Assembly (NCBI RefSeq): GCF_019578655.1
Contig: NC_063262.1
Coordinates: forward strand, 3,417,582 to 3,481,581
DNA length: 64,000 bases
Origin: Ricinus communis
Taxonomy: Eukaryota > Streptophyta > Magnoliopsida > Malpighiales > Euphorbiaceae
Reading direction: 5' to 3'
Both the position numbers and the translations under genes were made by a program. Under the pieces are notes generated by a model, which saw nothing but the letters and a program-made list of their open reading frames with translations, did not search any database and was not told where the DNA came from. Within the stretch, counting starts at the first letter, position 1. Every line of letters begins with the position of its first letter. Below are positions 36,743 to 46,726 of the stretch, in pieces.

Positions 36743-37926
36743 GGGACTGTTGAAGCTGTAAAATGGACTGAAGTTGAGAAAGGATTTGAGAAATTTGATA
36801 ATTTTCTGCTGGGCCAGATTCTGGTCGGGTTGGCGGGATAGGCCTTGGATCCGGGTTGGCCTATGAGTTACAGTTGGGCTGGGCCGAGGTACTGGGGCCG
36901 GGTCGGATGTAAGTAGCGGGGTCGAGTCGGGTTGAATTAAAAGACGTTGACCCCCTTGCTACGTCCGACCTGCTGAACGCATCATAACCTTTAGGGTTAG
37001 ACGCGTTCAGCACGCCCACGCTGCCAAACTTCACTTCTCTTCTTCATTCGTCCCTGTCTCTCCTTTCTCCATTTCTCCCTCGCTCTCCTTGGTTGAGTGT
37101 CGGCCGAAGGTGTAGGTAGAGATGCCAGTAGCGCTCGTGGTGTGACCCTGCTTCTTGTAGTGGTCACACCTCTCGATGTTGTTAAGCGTCCCCCGCACCA
37201 AAGCTGACTCTCGCGAGTGAGAGGCGAAGGCTCGGTTCTCTGTGTTGTGCTGGTTCGACATCGTTCCCATGGTAACACGCCTGGTCTCCTCTTGTTGTAC
37301 AAGAGCGATGACCGCATCGAGTCTAGGGAGTTTGCTGGATAGCAGAATTTGTGACCTAACTACCTAGTAGCTCGAATCGAGCCCGCCCAGGTAAGTGAAC
37401 ACTAAGTCCTGCTCCGCTCTCTGCCTTGCTTCTTCTAGGTCCGTTGTGGGTGGGAGGTAGCTCTGTAGCTCCTCCCACCTTCTCTGTTTTATCTGCGCTA
37501 ATTCTTGTTTCAAATTGAATATATGAGCATAGTTTTGCTCCTGTCCATACAACTATTTTAATTTCTCCTATATCGCCCGTGATGATGCCAGTAACATGCA
37601 TAATCTGGCAATCTGAGGCTCAATCGTGTTGGTCAAAAGAGACATGACCATATGGTCAGTCGTCTGCCATTCTTCGATTGCCTTAATTTCTTCTTTTGTT
37701 GGTTGATTAGGGTCGATTATTTGTGGCTTTTTTCGAGTCCCTCTGATGAACCCTAATTTTTTCCTTCCACTGAGGCCGATATAGACTACCCTCGACCATT
37801 CGAAGTAGTTTTGATTGCCTATTAACATTATGTTGGTGAGTTTAGTAAGATCATTTTGAGACATGATAAGAATTTTGATTGGTTGGAATTTTGATTGTTT
37901 GGGTAAATGATGACAGGATCAATCCT
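36743..37926 (-). pseudogene. Copia-2 gag region, fragmented
   Basis: It starts MSQNDLTKLTNIMLIGNQN at 37864 and resembles the N-terminus of a Copia gag (UBN2/DUF4219 type). It then breaks at about 37568 and continues in at least two other phases (37364-37601 and 37031-37317). The part 36830-37250 is far richer in G and C than the rest of the window. No intact CCHC knuckle is seen. Confidence 0.75.
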
Positions 37927-37938
37927 GCTCTGATACTA

Positions 37939-38280
37939 AGTGGAAAAATTGAGCTTTATTTTTTGATCAATGACGAATATACAATATTTGTTGGTATTCT
38001 GAGATTACATGAGGAATGAGTATCATGTTATATACAAGCTTTGATGCAACGGTCATATTTCTATTTCTTGTTACAGTCCAATATTCAATTCTAGCTTAGG
38101 GAGAGATAGAAGCAGCCTTTTTCCCTAAGGGAGAGGTGTTGCTCTTTTTTCCTAACTTTCGGCCTATGATGATCAGAATGACTGAGGCCATGTCCAACAG
38201 CCAAAGACTGTTGGTCCTTACTAGCAGTTTTTGACTGTTATTCCTTGCTGACTTGTTCTGATTTTGGTGCATCTTCAACA
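37939..38280 (-). repeat. Copia-2 5' LTR
   Basis: Partner of 33230-33571, with about 24 differences. The primer-binding site TAGTATCAGAGC follows it directly on the minus strand. Confidence 0.9.
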
Positions 38281-38320
38281 ATATCAAAACTGTACTGGGG
38301 TTTTGATGGAAGCAACATTG

Positions 38321-39140
38321 TCAATTATTCAGAATGTTGAGAAGGGATACTCTAGTTTTCACCAATCGCGTATAGGCACACTCTAATTCCTCCTCTACTT
38401 CTTGAAGGCTCAACTCTAATGCTTCCAATCCTTTCAAAACATTTTTCACCTGATTGACGTCTTTACTCAATTTCAAGACGAACAATTCAGCATCAATCTT
38501 CTCCACTTCATTGGCTTCAATTTCTTCCTCATATGATACCTGCTTTGGTTTCAATAATTTTGAGACAATAGAAATCTTTGATTTTTCCTTTGGCAGAGAA
38601 ATGAAAGATAAGATGGACTCAAACACTGCACACTAGTTTTTTCAACACCTTTTAGCATGGCAATAACATTTTCCGAATCAGAGTTATTGCCCGAGTTGAT
38701 TGTTTTCCAGTTCTTCTCTTGTTTCTTCAAGTTGCTTAAATATTTGCATATCATTTTATTCAATTTTTTTCTAGATATTTTGTATTCATCAACCTCATTC
38801 AAGCAAGATTCTCCATCTCTTTTTCTTCGAAGAGATGATTCAAGCCCCTGCACATATTTCCTCATCAAGTGAGAAGGTGCTGCACATATCCAACAACCCC
38901 AAGGATCCATTTAATGCCTCCTCTGCAGATTGGTTTTGCTGATCATGGGAGAGTTTTTTGGGCTAATGATAGTTGGAGAAAATCACCAAAACACTCGTAC
39001 AACTCTTTCAGGCCAGCCAATTTATGACCTGTAGAGGAGAACTGTGATGTCCTTAACTTATAGAGTTGCTCCTCAATACTTACAGTTAGAGGATGAGATC
39101 TAGAGGGCAAGTTGATTGAGCGGATATGAAAAGAAGCCAT
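38321..39140 (-). pseudogene. DUF241 copy I, frameshifted
   Basis: MASFHIRSINLPSRSHP begins at 39140 and the C-terminus RVSLLNILNN ends at 38321. A stop falls after QKTLP near 38943, and the middle is read in one phase from about 38910 to 38640 and in another from 38626 to the end. At least two small deletions are implied: one in the HEKQNQ region, where the SHE codons are altered, and one near 38630. The length (820 bp) is otherwise normal. Its promoter core has changed to TCACAGCT. The Copia-2 element is inserted about 40 bases downstream of its stop. Confidence 0.85.
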
Positions 39141-40121
39141 CTCTCTACTTCAGTAGAGGAAACAAGGAATGAAAGAGAAGTAAGTACCCGGAGCTATTAA
39201 GTATGTGAATGTATTTGTGGGTCTTGCTGTTTAACCCATCCCATTGTACCTCTTATATATGGAAAACAAATAATGAGCATAAGCAATTAATGCATTTATT
39301 CTATATTAGCTGTGATGTTTCAAGGTTTTACTACAGATCCATCAATCTTTCATCATTGTCATGTTGCAATTAGAATTTCATTAAAGCAATTGTCAATGGG
39401 TTGTAATATTAGTACCTTGCTTCCATAGCTGCAGACAGAGAGATTACCATCAAATTGCACAGCATTTTAGAATCTGATCCTGTTATCAGTTTGTTTTTAT
39501 GGGTATGGCATGCAATAATGACATGTGCATCTCACAGAGTTGTTTCCTGCTTGTTTGGCAAGATTAATGCAGGAGATCAAATTAGTGATATCTAAAAGAA
39601 TAAAATATGCCATATCACCAGAAAGAAAAAGAACCAGCACATAAGAATTGCATCAGTATTGGTATACACAACCTGAAAAGAAATAGGGCAATTATGAGCT
39701 GGTTCTTTCTGTGTCTGATAGCTGCATTTGATTCATAGGCGTATAAATTCAATTAGAGTCAATTTCTCAGCATTCATCATGCAAATGAAGTAGGAAACAG
39801 CTCTGTCAGAAACATTATAATATGGCTAGTTATGCAATATGATTACATAATTTATGCTCAATGACGCACATGTTCAGAATTGGTTATGCACGATGAGACA
39901 TTGATGAGGTGCAACAATACTATAATAACAAAACGACAATGAGGAGAAATTGGCGGGACTATCACAAAACTTGGTACATGACAGCTAATGCAGATCAAGA
40001 AAGATGGTTTGCCTTTATTTTCCTATTGCTCTTTCTATATATATGAGGTGCAAATGAGGTGGCTTGAACAACAACCAGGAGCACTTGTAAGTGCGAGGCT
40101 TTTCTGCAAAGGAAAATAAAA
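39141..40121. promoter_or_regulatory. Divergent spacer I/J with mirrored promoter blocks
   Basis: The J side has GACAATGAGGAGAAATTGGC at 39935, then ACATGACAGCTAATGCAGATC (39976-39996) and a TATATATATGAGG box near 40036. The I side has TATATAAG (39252-39259, minus) and the inverted block 39308-39360 with the core changed to TCACAGCT. The second block reads CTTCCATAGCTGCAGACAGA at 39420-39439. Confidence 0.6.
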
Positions 40122-40197
40122 ATGGCGGCTTGTCATCTTCATTCTATCAGTTTATCCTCTAGATCTCATCCTCTAATTTTAAGCACTGAGGAACAAC

Positions 40198-40430
40198 TGA
40201 AAAGAATAAGTGAAAAAGCTTTTCTTATTATTTTGACAGCAAAAAGAGAACGTATATATATACACTACAATGACTAAAATAGCTCCTAAAACAAAGTATA
40301 TAAACGGTTAATTCCTATTTAGAGTCCCATACAAATAGAAACAAATAAATACAGATTTGACAACTGTTGATTGTCCTAATTAGAGGAATATCCTGATTTG
40401 ATGTAATGGTTGACTTTACTTTCCTTAACA
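40198..40430 (-). repeat. Copia-1 3' LTR (233 bp)
   Basis: On the plus strand it begins TGAAAAGAATAAGTG and ends TTTCCTTAACA. It has 9 bases (near GACAACTGTTGATTG) that the 5' LTR lacks. Confidence 0.95.
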
Positions 40431-42077
40431 CTCCCCCTCAAGTTTGGAATGAATATTGATTATTCCTAACTTGCTCAGTAAAGTCGAGAACTGCAAGGAA
40501 CTCAAAGGTTTTGTGAAAATGTCTGCTGGCTGACTTAATGTGTTCACATGAGTCATCTTGATCATCCTTTCTTGAACTTTCTCTCGCACAAGATGACAAT
40601 CTATTTCTATATGCTTTGTACGTTCATGAGAAACTGGATTTGAAGCAATATGTAGTGCCGCTTGACTATCACAAAATAAATTGACAGGTTGTGAATGCTT
40701 AATACCCAAGTCTTGTAAAATACCTTTCAGCCATGTGATCTCACAACAAGTTGCAGCCATGGATCGGTATTCAGCTTCTGCACTTGACCGTGATATAGTC
40801 GTTTGCTTTTTGGTCTTCCAAGAAACTAGTGAGCTCCCAAGAAATATGCAATATCCAGTAACTGATCGTCGTGTGTCACGACATCTAGCCCAATCCGCAT
40901 CACAGAAAGCATTTAACTGAATTAAATTTTCTGCAGGAAAAAATATTCCTTGTCCAGGTGTTTGTTTCACATACCGTAAAACACGGTAAGCTGCTTCTAA
41001 ATGTGGCACTCTTGGTTTGTCCATAAATTGACTTAAAACATGGACTGCATATGCCAAGTCTGGTATTGTTATAGTCAAATAAATCAACCGACCAACAAGC
41101 CTCCGATATGAAGATGGATTATCAATATATTCTCCTTCAAAATTACTAAGTGATAGGCTCTGTTCCATAGGGGAAGAAGCTGGTTTTGCACCAAGATATC
41201 CTACATCTTCAAGAATTTCGAGAGCATACTTCCGTTGTGAAAGAGCAATACCTTTGTTGGATCGTGCAACCTCTATACCTAGGAAATACTTTAATTCTCC
41301 TAGATCTTTCAGTTTGAACTGATTCTTCAAAAATGATTTGGTGTCTTCGATATCTTGTAAATTGTTTCCTGTTAGGATAACATCATCTACGTAAATAAGG
41401 AGACAAGTAAATTTACCATGCTGGGATCGGATGAACAAAGAATAGTCAGCCTTGGATTGTTTGAAGTTGGCTTTCTTGAGGGCATTAGAAAGTTTAATGA
41501 ACCACTGTCGTGAAGCTTGTTTGAGGCCGTATAAAGACTTGTGGAGTTTGCAAACTCGTGTCTCCCCCTTTCGTCCGAAACCAGGTGGTAAGGACATGTA
41601 AACATCTTCATCAAGATCTCCATGTAAGAATGCGTTGTTAACATCAAGTTGGTGAAGGTGCCATTTTTGAGTTGAAGCCACGGCAAGAAGAAGGCGAACT
41701 GTAACAAGTTTTGCAACAGGAGCGAAAGTCTCTTGGTAGTCGAGTCCTTCAACTTGATTGTAGCCTTTTGCGACCAACCTGGCTTTATAGCGTTCCACTG
41801 TACCATCAGATCGAAATTTGATCTTATATACCCATTTGCACCCAATCGGCTGCTTGTTGGGAGGCAATGATTGCAATGACCATGTACCATTTTCTTTGAG
41901 TGCATCAAGTTCTTGCTGCATAGCAAGACGCCATTTTGGATCACAAACTGCTTCTGCAAATGAGGATGGTTCATTTTCAACTGAAAGAGAAGTGGTGAAA
42001 GCCTTGTGTTTGGAAGATAATCTATCATATGAAAGGAAAGTAGATAAAGGATAGGTGATACCTGCTGCAGTAACCAA
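40425..42077 (-). CDS. Copia-1 reverse transcriptase and RNase H
   Basis: This 550-residue frame is the intact C-terminal part of the polyprotein. The reverse transcriptase begins near [18 protein letters not shown]. It carries [34 protein letters not shown] and the catalytic YVDDVILTG. RNase H follows with [33 protein letters not shown] and [14 protein letters not shown]. The frame overlaps the LTR by six bases. It is separated from the integrase frame by breaks, so translation as one polyprotein is not possible in this copy. Confidence 0.9.
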   Translation of the reverse strand: MVTAAGITYPLSTFLSYDRLSSKHKAFTTSLSVENEPSSFAEAVCDPKWRLAMQQELDALKENGTWSLQSLPPNKQPIGCKWVYKIKFRSDGTVERYKARLVAKGYNQVEGLDYQETFAPVAKLVTVRLLLAVASTQKWHLHQLDVNNAFLHGDLDEDVYMSLPPGFGRKGETRVCKLHKSLYGLKQASRQWFIKLSNALKKANFKQSKADYSLFIRSQHGKFTCLLIYVDDVILTGNNLQDIEDTKSFLKNQFKLKDLGELKYFLGIEVARSNKGIALSQRKYALEILEDVGYLGAKPASSPMEQSLSLSNFEGEYIDNPSSYRRLVGRLIYLTITIPDLAYAVHVLSQFMDKPRVPHLEAAYRVLRYVKQTPGQGIFFPAENLIQLNAFCDADWARCRDTRRSVTGYCIFLGSSLVSWKTKKQTTISRSSAEAEYRSMAATCCEITWLKGILQDLGIKHSQPVNLFCDSQAALHIASNPVSHERTKHIEIDCHLVREKVQERMIKMTHVNTLSQPADIFTKPLSSLQFSTLLSKLGIINIHSKLEGEC

Positions 42078-42296
42078 AGCCGAGTTAGACGTCGAGATGT
42101 TCCGTGAAGGAAGAGAAATACCAACTTGATACTCATTGAGGTGTTTGGGTGGTTTTGTAGTACGAGTTAATCGTGGTGGAGTGGTTTGTGGAACTGAAGG
42201 CGACAGTGAAGTAGATTGATCAATTAATGGAGAAGAAGTTGTGGCTGAAGGGTTGTTTTAAAGAGTGGTTTCTGAGTTGGCAAGTGAATTATCTCC

Positions 42297-43548
42297 TTAA
42301 GAGGGGCTGTCGGGTGAGAATGTTTCTAAAGTGGGACTATCATAATCATATATTGGTGAAGGATGAGGAATAAGAGGTGAACTTGCAGCGGAAGATGAAA
42401 AAGGGAAAATTTCTTCAAAGAAAATGATATCACGTGAAGTGAAAATTTTACCTGTTAAGAGATCATAAACCCCCGCACTTTTGATTGTATGGATAACCCA
42501 AGAAAATACATTGTGTGGCTCTAGCATCAAACTTTGTAGGACGATGGTGATGAGTTGAGACAAAGCACAGGCACCCAAACACACGTAGATGGTCATATGT
42601 AGGCTGTTTACGAAAGAGTACTTCAAAAGGTGATTTCCCTTGAAGAAGAGGTGTGGGTATGCGGTTGATGAGGTATGTAGCTGTCAAGATTGCATCCCCC
42701 CAAAATTTCTTAGGAAGATTAGCTTGGAATAATAATGCTCGGGCTACATTGAGAAGATGCCGATGTTTTCTTTCGGCTACTCCATTTTGCTGAGGAGTGG
42801 AAACACAACTAGTTTGATGAATGATACCTTTGTCCAAGTATAGATTTTTCAAAGCGAATTCAGGTCCATTATCACTGCGAAGAATTTTGATTTTCAAGGA
42901 AAATTGTGTTTCAACAAGGTTAATGAATGCAGTAATATATGTTTGTGCATATGATTTATGAGACATCAAATAAGTCCATGTGCAACGGGTATAATCATCG
43001 GCAATCGTAAGAAAATATTGTGCCCTTGTGATAGAAGGAACATGATATCCTCCCCAAATATCAACATGTATTAATTCAAAAGGTGCTTTAGTGCGAATAG
43101 AGCTTAATGGAAATGAACAACGAGTCTGTTTAGCTAATGGGCAAATTAAACAATCAGAAATATCACAATATTGAATGTTCATAACTGAATGAGAGAGTAA
43201 ATGGAAAATCTTATTGGATAGGTGACCAAGACGTTGATGCCAAAGTTTTGGAGAAGAAGGGACAGGTGCAATGGCTGCATTACAGCTGGTTCTTTGTGAA
43301 GTATCAAGGTAGTAAAGTCCTCCTCGCTCAGTTCCCATCCCAATCATCTTCCCCGATCGTTGGTCCTGTAGCAAACAAGTATGATCAGTGAATGCAGCAA
43401 CGTAATTGGATTTATAAAGGAGTTTGCTAATTGAAATCAGATTTAGTTTAAAGGAGGGGACACATAGCACATCATGTAAAACAAAATTGACAAAATGAAT
43501 GCTGCCTATGTGCGTTACAGCAGCGATGGCTCCATTTGGTAGAGACAC
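42297..43548 (-). pseudogene. Copia-1 GAG-pre-integrase and integrase, frameshifted at the end
   Basis: The main frame 42463-43548 reads [19 protein letters not shown] and [16 protein letters not shown] (zinc part), then an integrase core with [33 protein letters not shown] and [21 protein letters not shown] frame change near 42460-42620 moves the C-terminal GKIFTSRDIIFFEEIFPF segment to another phase (42297-42626). The 5' side is closed by a TGA near 43551-43553. Confidence 0.88.
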
Positions 43549-44055
43549 GGTTCAATTGATCACACGACGATTGGTGGTTAACATATCAGTTGAGCATACC
43601 ATGTGATCTGTGGCTCCTGTGTCAAGTATCCAACACATTCCTTTGTCAATAAGTGATGCACAAAAGATTGTACCTGAAACATCACTCATGGCTGATGTGC
43701 TACCAACATGATTGGCCATGAAATTTGACTTATTTTCATTAAGTAATGTTATCGGACTACATTCTTGTTGAGAGTATATCGATTCTGGCTACAGTGTGGG
43801 CTGCGTTTGCATGGTTGGCTTTGGAGGGAACATTCTTGTGTTCTCGTTGATCATGTTTATTACCTGTGGAGTTCTTTTGTAACTTTCTACAAACATCAAT
43901 GGTGTGACCTTGCCAGCCGCAATAATCACATTTGAGATGGGATCGACATGTCTCTGAGGTGTGACCAATTTTGTTGCAAGTTCCGCATTTTAAATGAGGA
44001 TTTTTGACATTGGAATTTCTTTCCGAATTTCGGAATTATTCTTCACAAAGAAAAG
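43549..44055 (-). pseudogene. Copia-1 nucleocapsid zinc knuckles and protease
   Basis: On the minus strand this reads two CCHC knuckles, CGTCNKIGHTSETC and CDYCGWQGHTIDVC (about 43890-43990), then CWILDTGATDHMVCST (about 43595-43640), the aspartic protease active site DTGAT. Frame breaks separate it from gag at about 44056, and a stop after RVIN separates it from the integrase frame. Confidence 0.8.
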
Positions 44056-44781
44056 TCAAGCCTTGACCATAGATGTGCCTCCTTTTGATATACCTCGCTG
44101 CTTTTCATCTTGAAGGATTAAAGAATAAGTTTTGTTGACTGTAGGTAGTGGATCGATGAGAAGAATCAGTCCTCGAAGAGCAGAGTAGACTTCATTAAGT
44201 CCCATGAGAAATTTCATGGTCTTTTGATTTTGTTGGAATTGTAAAACTTCCTTCATAGCGTCGCGAGTTGGAATGTTGCATAATGCGTCACGTTCATCCC
44301 AAAGGCCTTTAAGCTTAGTGTAATAACCTCCAATGGTCATATTGTCCTGTTTGCAATTATGAATGGCTTCTTCCACATGGAAAAGATGAATGTTGTTGGT
44401 GTTTGAATAACGCTCTTCCAAATCGGCCCAAATCTCATGGGCACTATTAATGTATATTATGCTTGCTCCAATATCTGGTGATATTGAGTTAAAAATCCAT
44501 GCTCTTACAAGATTATTGCAACGTTTCCATTGTTGGTATTCTTCAAGAGAGCTCTCCAATGGTTGTTTGATGGTACCGTTGACAAAACCTTCTTTATTTT
44601 TTATGCTAAGAGCCATGAGCATGGCACGGCTCCAGGTACTGTAATTTTCTTCATTCAACAATTGTATAACGAGTACAAGACCAGGTTGGTCTGAATGGTG
44701 CAGGTAGAAGGGATCAGTTGGATTGTCAAATTTGCTAGCTTCAGGCTTGGCTGAGCTTTGAGTGTTATCTTTCCCTGCCAT
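44056..44781 (-). CDS. Copia-1 gag (UBN2-type)
   Basis: This 241-residue frame begins MAGKDNTQSSAKPEASKF at 44781, about 60 bases downstream of the primer-binding site. It has the usual gag landmarks: LNEENYSTWSRAMLMAL, WIFNSISPDI, IWADLEERYS and YTKLKGLWDERDAL. It ends early at 44056, before the zinc knuckles, by frame loss. Confidence 0.9.
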   Translation of the reverse strand: MAGKDNTQSSAKPEASKFDNPTDPFYLHHSDQPGLVLVIQLLNEENYSTWSRAMLMALSIKNKEGFVNGTIKQPLESSLEEYQQWKRCNNLVRAWIFNSISPDIGASIIYINSAHEIWADLEERYSNTNNIHLFHVEEAIHNCKQDNMTIGGYYTKLKGLWDERDALCNIPTRDAMKEVLQFQQNQKTMKFLMGLNEVYSALRGLILLIDPLPTVNKTYSLILQDEKQRGISKGGTSMVKA

Positions 44782-44854
44782 AGATGTTGGCTAAAGGAAG
44801 GTGGGCAACATGTTTTATGTAAAAGAGATCAGGAGCATGGCCGCTCTGATACCA

Positions 44855-45078
44855 TGAAAAGAATAAGTGAAAAAGCTTTTCTTATTATTTTGACAGCAAA
44901 AAGAGAACGTATATATATACACTACAATGACTAAAATAGCTCCTAAAACAAAGCATATAAACGGTTAATTCCTATTTAGAGTCCCATACAAATAGAAACA
45001 AATAAATACAGATTTTGATTGTCCTGATTAGAGGAATATCCTGATTTGATGTAATGGTTGACTTTACTTTCCTTAACA
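44855..45078 (-). repeat. Copia-1 5' LTR (224 bp)
   Basis: Partner of 40198-40430, with two base changes and one 9-base gap. TGGTATCAGAGC follows directly on the minus strand. Confidence 0.95.
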
Positions 45079-45515
45079 ACAACTAAACAAGTTAAAGACA
45101 TCAGAATCATCATTGATAGGCTACAAGTTTGGAGGCCTAAAAGATTTGTACGAGCAGATGATTTGCTTCAACTGCCACTTGCACAATAGACTCTCTCTTG
45201 AGAAACAAAAGCCAATGTGGAGAGAGGAGGCATTGAAATAGATCCGTCAGGCTATTGAATATGTGTGCCACCACAAAAGATTTTCCTCGCAGACTAAGAA
45301 GTCCATGGAGGAACTTGAATTATCTATTCGAAGAAGAAGAGGTGCAGACTGTGGGTTTACAAGGGAAGTTGATGCATACATGGTATATAGGAAAAAAAAT
45401 TTGAAAAAAGTGATTTGCAACTATCTAAAGAATATAGACAGGAGAAGAATTGAAAAGTAGCAGTCTTGAGTGATAATTGTAATTTGATAAACACGAATAA
45501 GATGAAACAGAAACA

Positions 45516-46726
45516 GAAAAACCCTTAGATGATGCCTAAAAGCAGTGCTTAATATTGAAATGTAAGAATAAAAAAATTCCTTACTGAGATGCAAACATGA
45601 AGTTGACACTTATCTAATCTGACCTGTACAAACTCTCTTAGATATTTGAGGAATACAGGTTGCTGCACAAAATGATAATGTAGAGATCCTAAGCCTATGT
45701 AGTAATGCAATCCTTAAACAGTTTCCTTGTTTCTGTCTTAGTGATTACCATGGCTGAGTTGGCTCCCATTCTGCTATAGCTGCCAGTTCCAGTTGAATTG
45801 GGGACATGACAAAATACAGTTTGAACCCAAGATCAGGAGGAGCAAGACATCGGAATGCTAGCGGCTGTTGGAAAATTTAGCAATAGAAGTTCTCTCTTTC
45901 CTGTTCGGGGCTGGTGATTATTTGGCAGTAAGGGCCCAACCTAGCCACATAATTTCAGACCTTCATTAGCTGAAACTGTAGCTCCCTCTCATTCAGACAT
46001 GCAGTGTTCAACCCGGAAAAAGGGAAATGCAGATGTGTTCTTGGAGGGGGAAAGGTCCCCCTAATCTAAATAAACGAGCCATTTATTACATTGCAAAACC
46101 AAATAGATGATTAAATTTGCTGCAAAGTCTAAAACAAAGGTTCAAACAAACAATACAAGATGGTTATCAGGCCTGCAAACAAGCAGCATGTTTAGTGTGT
46201 TTGTCATTATCGTCCTCTCATTACTTCCTACTCCACTATCTCAACCATCTTAGCCAAATGCAATTGCTAATACCTTACTGCTACCCCAAAATCTAGTTCT
46301 GCATGTGCTCATATTGTGGAGCAAAAGATGAACACGTCACCATTCAAGGAAAAAGTGCTCTATAATTCTGCTTTGAAGAATGGAAAACCCCATATTTAAC
46401 AGGTAGTTAATTTGATTGATTCTTAACCATCAAAGATTCACTTGGCAAGCAGTATCAGAAACAGCATAACCAATGAAGAAGCAAGCTTCAAAATGATAAC
46501 ACTCCACGGAAAAGAATAGTAGAATTCTTTACAACGCATGATTTATCTGCCATATAAACATGACATCCCACTAATGTTCTTGTAGCCTCCTTTTGTCAAA
46601 TCTCATTCTTGGATAGTGGACCGCATCATTTCCGGTTAAAATTCCTCTGGAAAAATAACTACCTTCCGGAGCTATGATTTGGATCACCCGAGTTCATGAT
46701 TTCTATGTATCCAATCATGTAAACCA
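45516..46726. other. Intergenic region between the DUF241 array and the LRR kinase
   Basis: No coding sequence or repeat end is recognised. The right side probably holds the 3' UTR of the minus-strand kinase gene, whose stop is at 46727. Confidence 0.5.

Larger units (their letters stand above)
33230..38280 (-). mobile_element. Older Ty1/Copia LTR retrotransposon (Copia-2), defective
   Basis: This 5051-bp element lies on the minus strand. It has 342-bp LTRs (33230-33571 and 37939-38280) and the 5-bp duplication ATATC at 33225-33229 and 38281-38285. A polypurine tract TTGAGGGGGAG (33572-33582, minus) and a tRNA-Met-type primer site TAGTATCAGAGC (37927-37938, minus; one change from TGGTATCAGAGC) are present. 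The order from the 5' end is gag, integrase, reverse transcriptase, RNase H, as in Copia. The LTRs differ at about 24 sites by eye (around 7%), many of them transitions, so it is an old insertion. The coding region is broken in several places, and the catalytic YVDD of the reverse transcriptase is YVDN. It sits in the 3' flank of DUF241 copy I. Confidence 0.93.
40198..45078 (-). mobile_element. Young Ty1/Copia LTR retrotransposon (Copia-1) inside DUF241 copy J
   Basis: This 4881-bp element is on the minus strand with canonical TG...CA LTRs at 40198-40430 and 44855-45078, flanked by the 5-bp duplication ACAAC (40193-40197, 45079-45083). The polypurine tract TTGAGGGGGAG (40431-40441) and primer site TGGTATCAGAGC (44843-44854, complementary to initiator tRNA-Met as in most Copia) are intact. 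The LTRs differ by two substitutions and one 9-base indel, so the insertion is recent. gag, zinc knuckles, protease, integrase, reverse transcriptase and RNase H are all recognisable, but there are frame breaks near 44056 and 42300-42460 and a stop near 43551. The copy is probably not autonomous as it stands. Confidence 0.95.
40122..45515 (+). pseudogene. DUF241 copy J, split by a Copia insertion
   Basis: The ATG at 40122 starts MAACHLHSISLSSRSHPLI, and the gene is interrupted at 40197 after ACAAC. It resumes at 45084 after a second ACAAC with TAAACAAGTTAAAGACATCA, the next segment of the family (about residue 28 onward). The right part decays in several frames; SMEELELSIRRRRGADCGF is readable near 45300. 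Similarity ends near 45515, so the C-terminal half is missing. The gene may already have been broken before the retrotransposon landed. Confidence 0.85.

Noticed and set aside
36997..37317. G/C-rich arginine-rich minus-strand frames
   Set aside because: They fall in the broken gag region of Copia-2. The base composition explains the Arg/Thr-rich translation.
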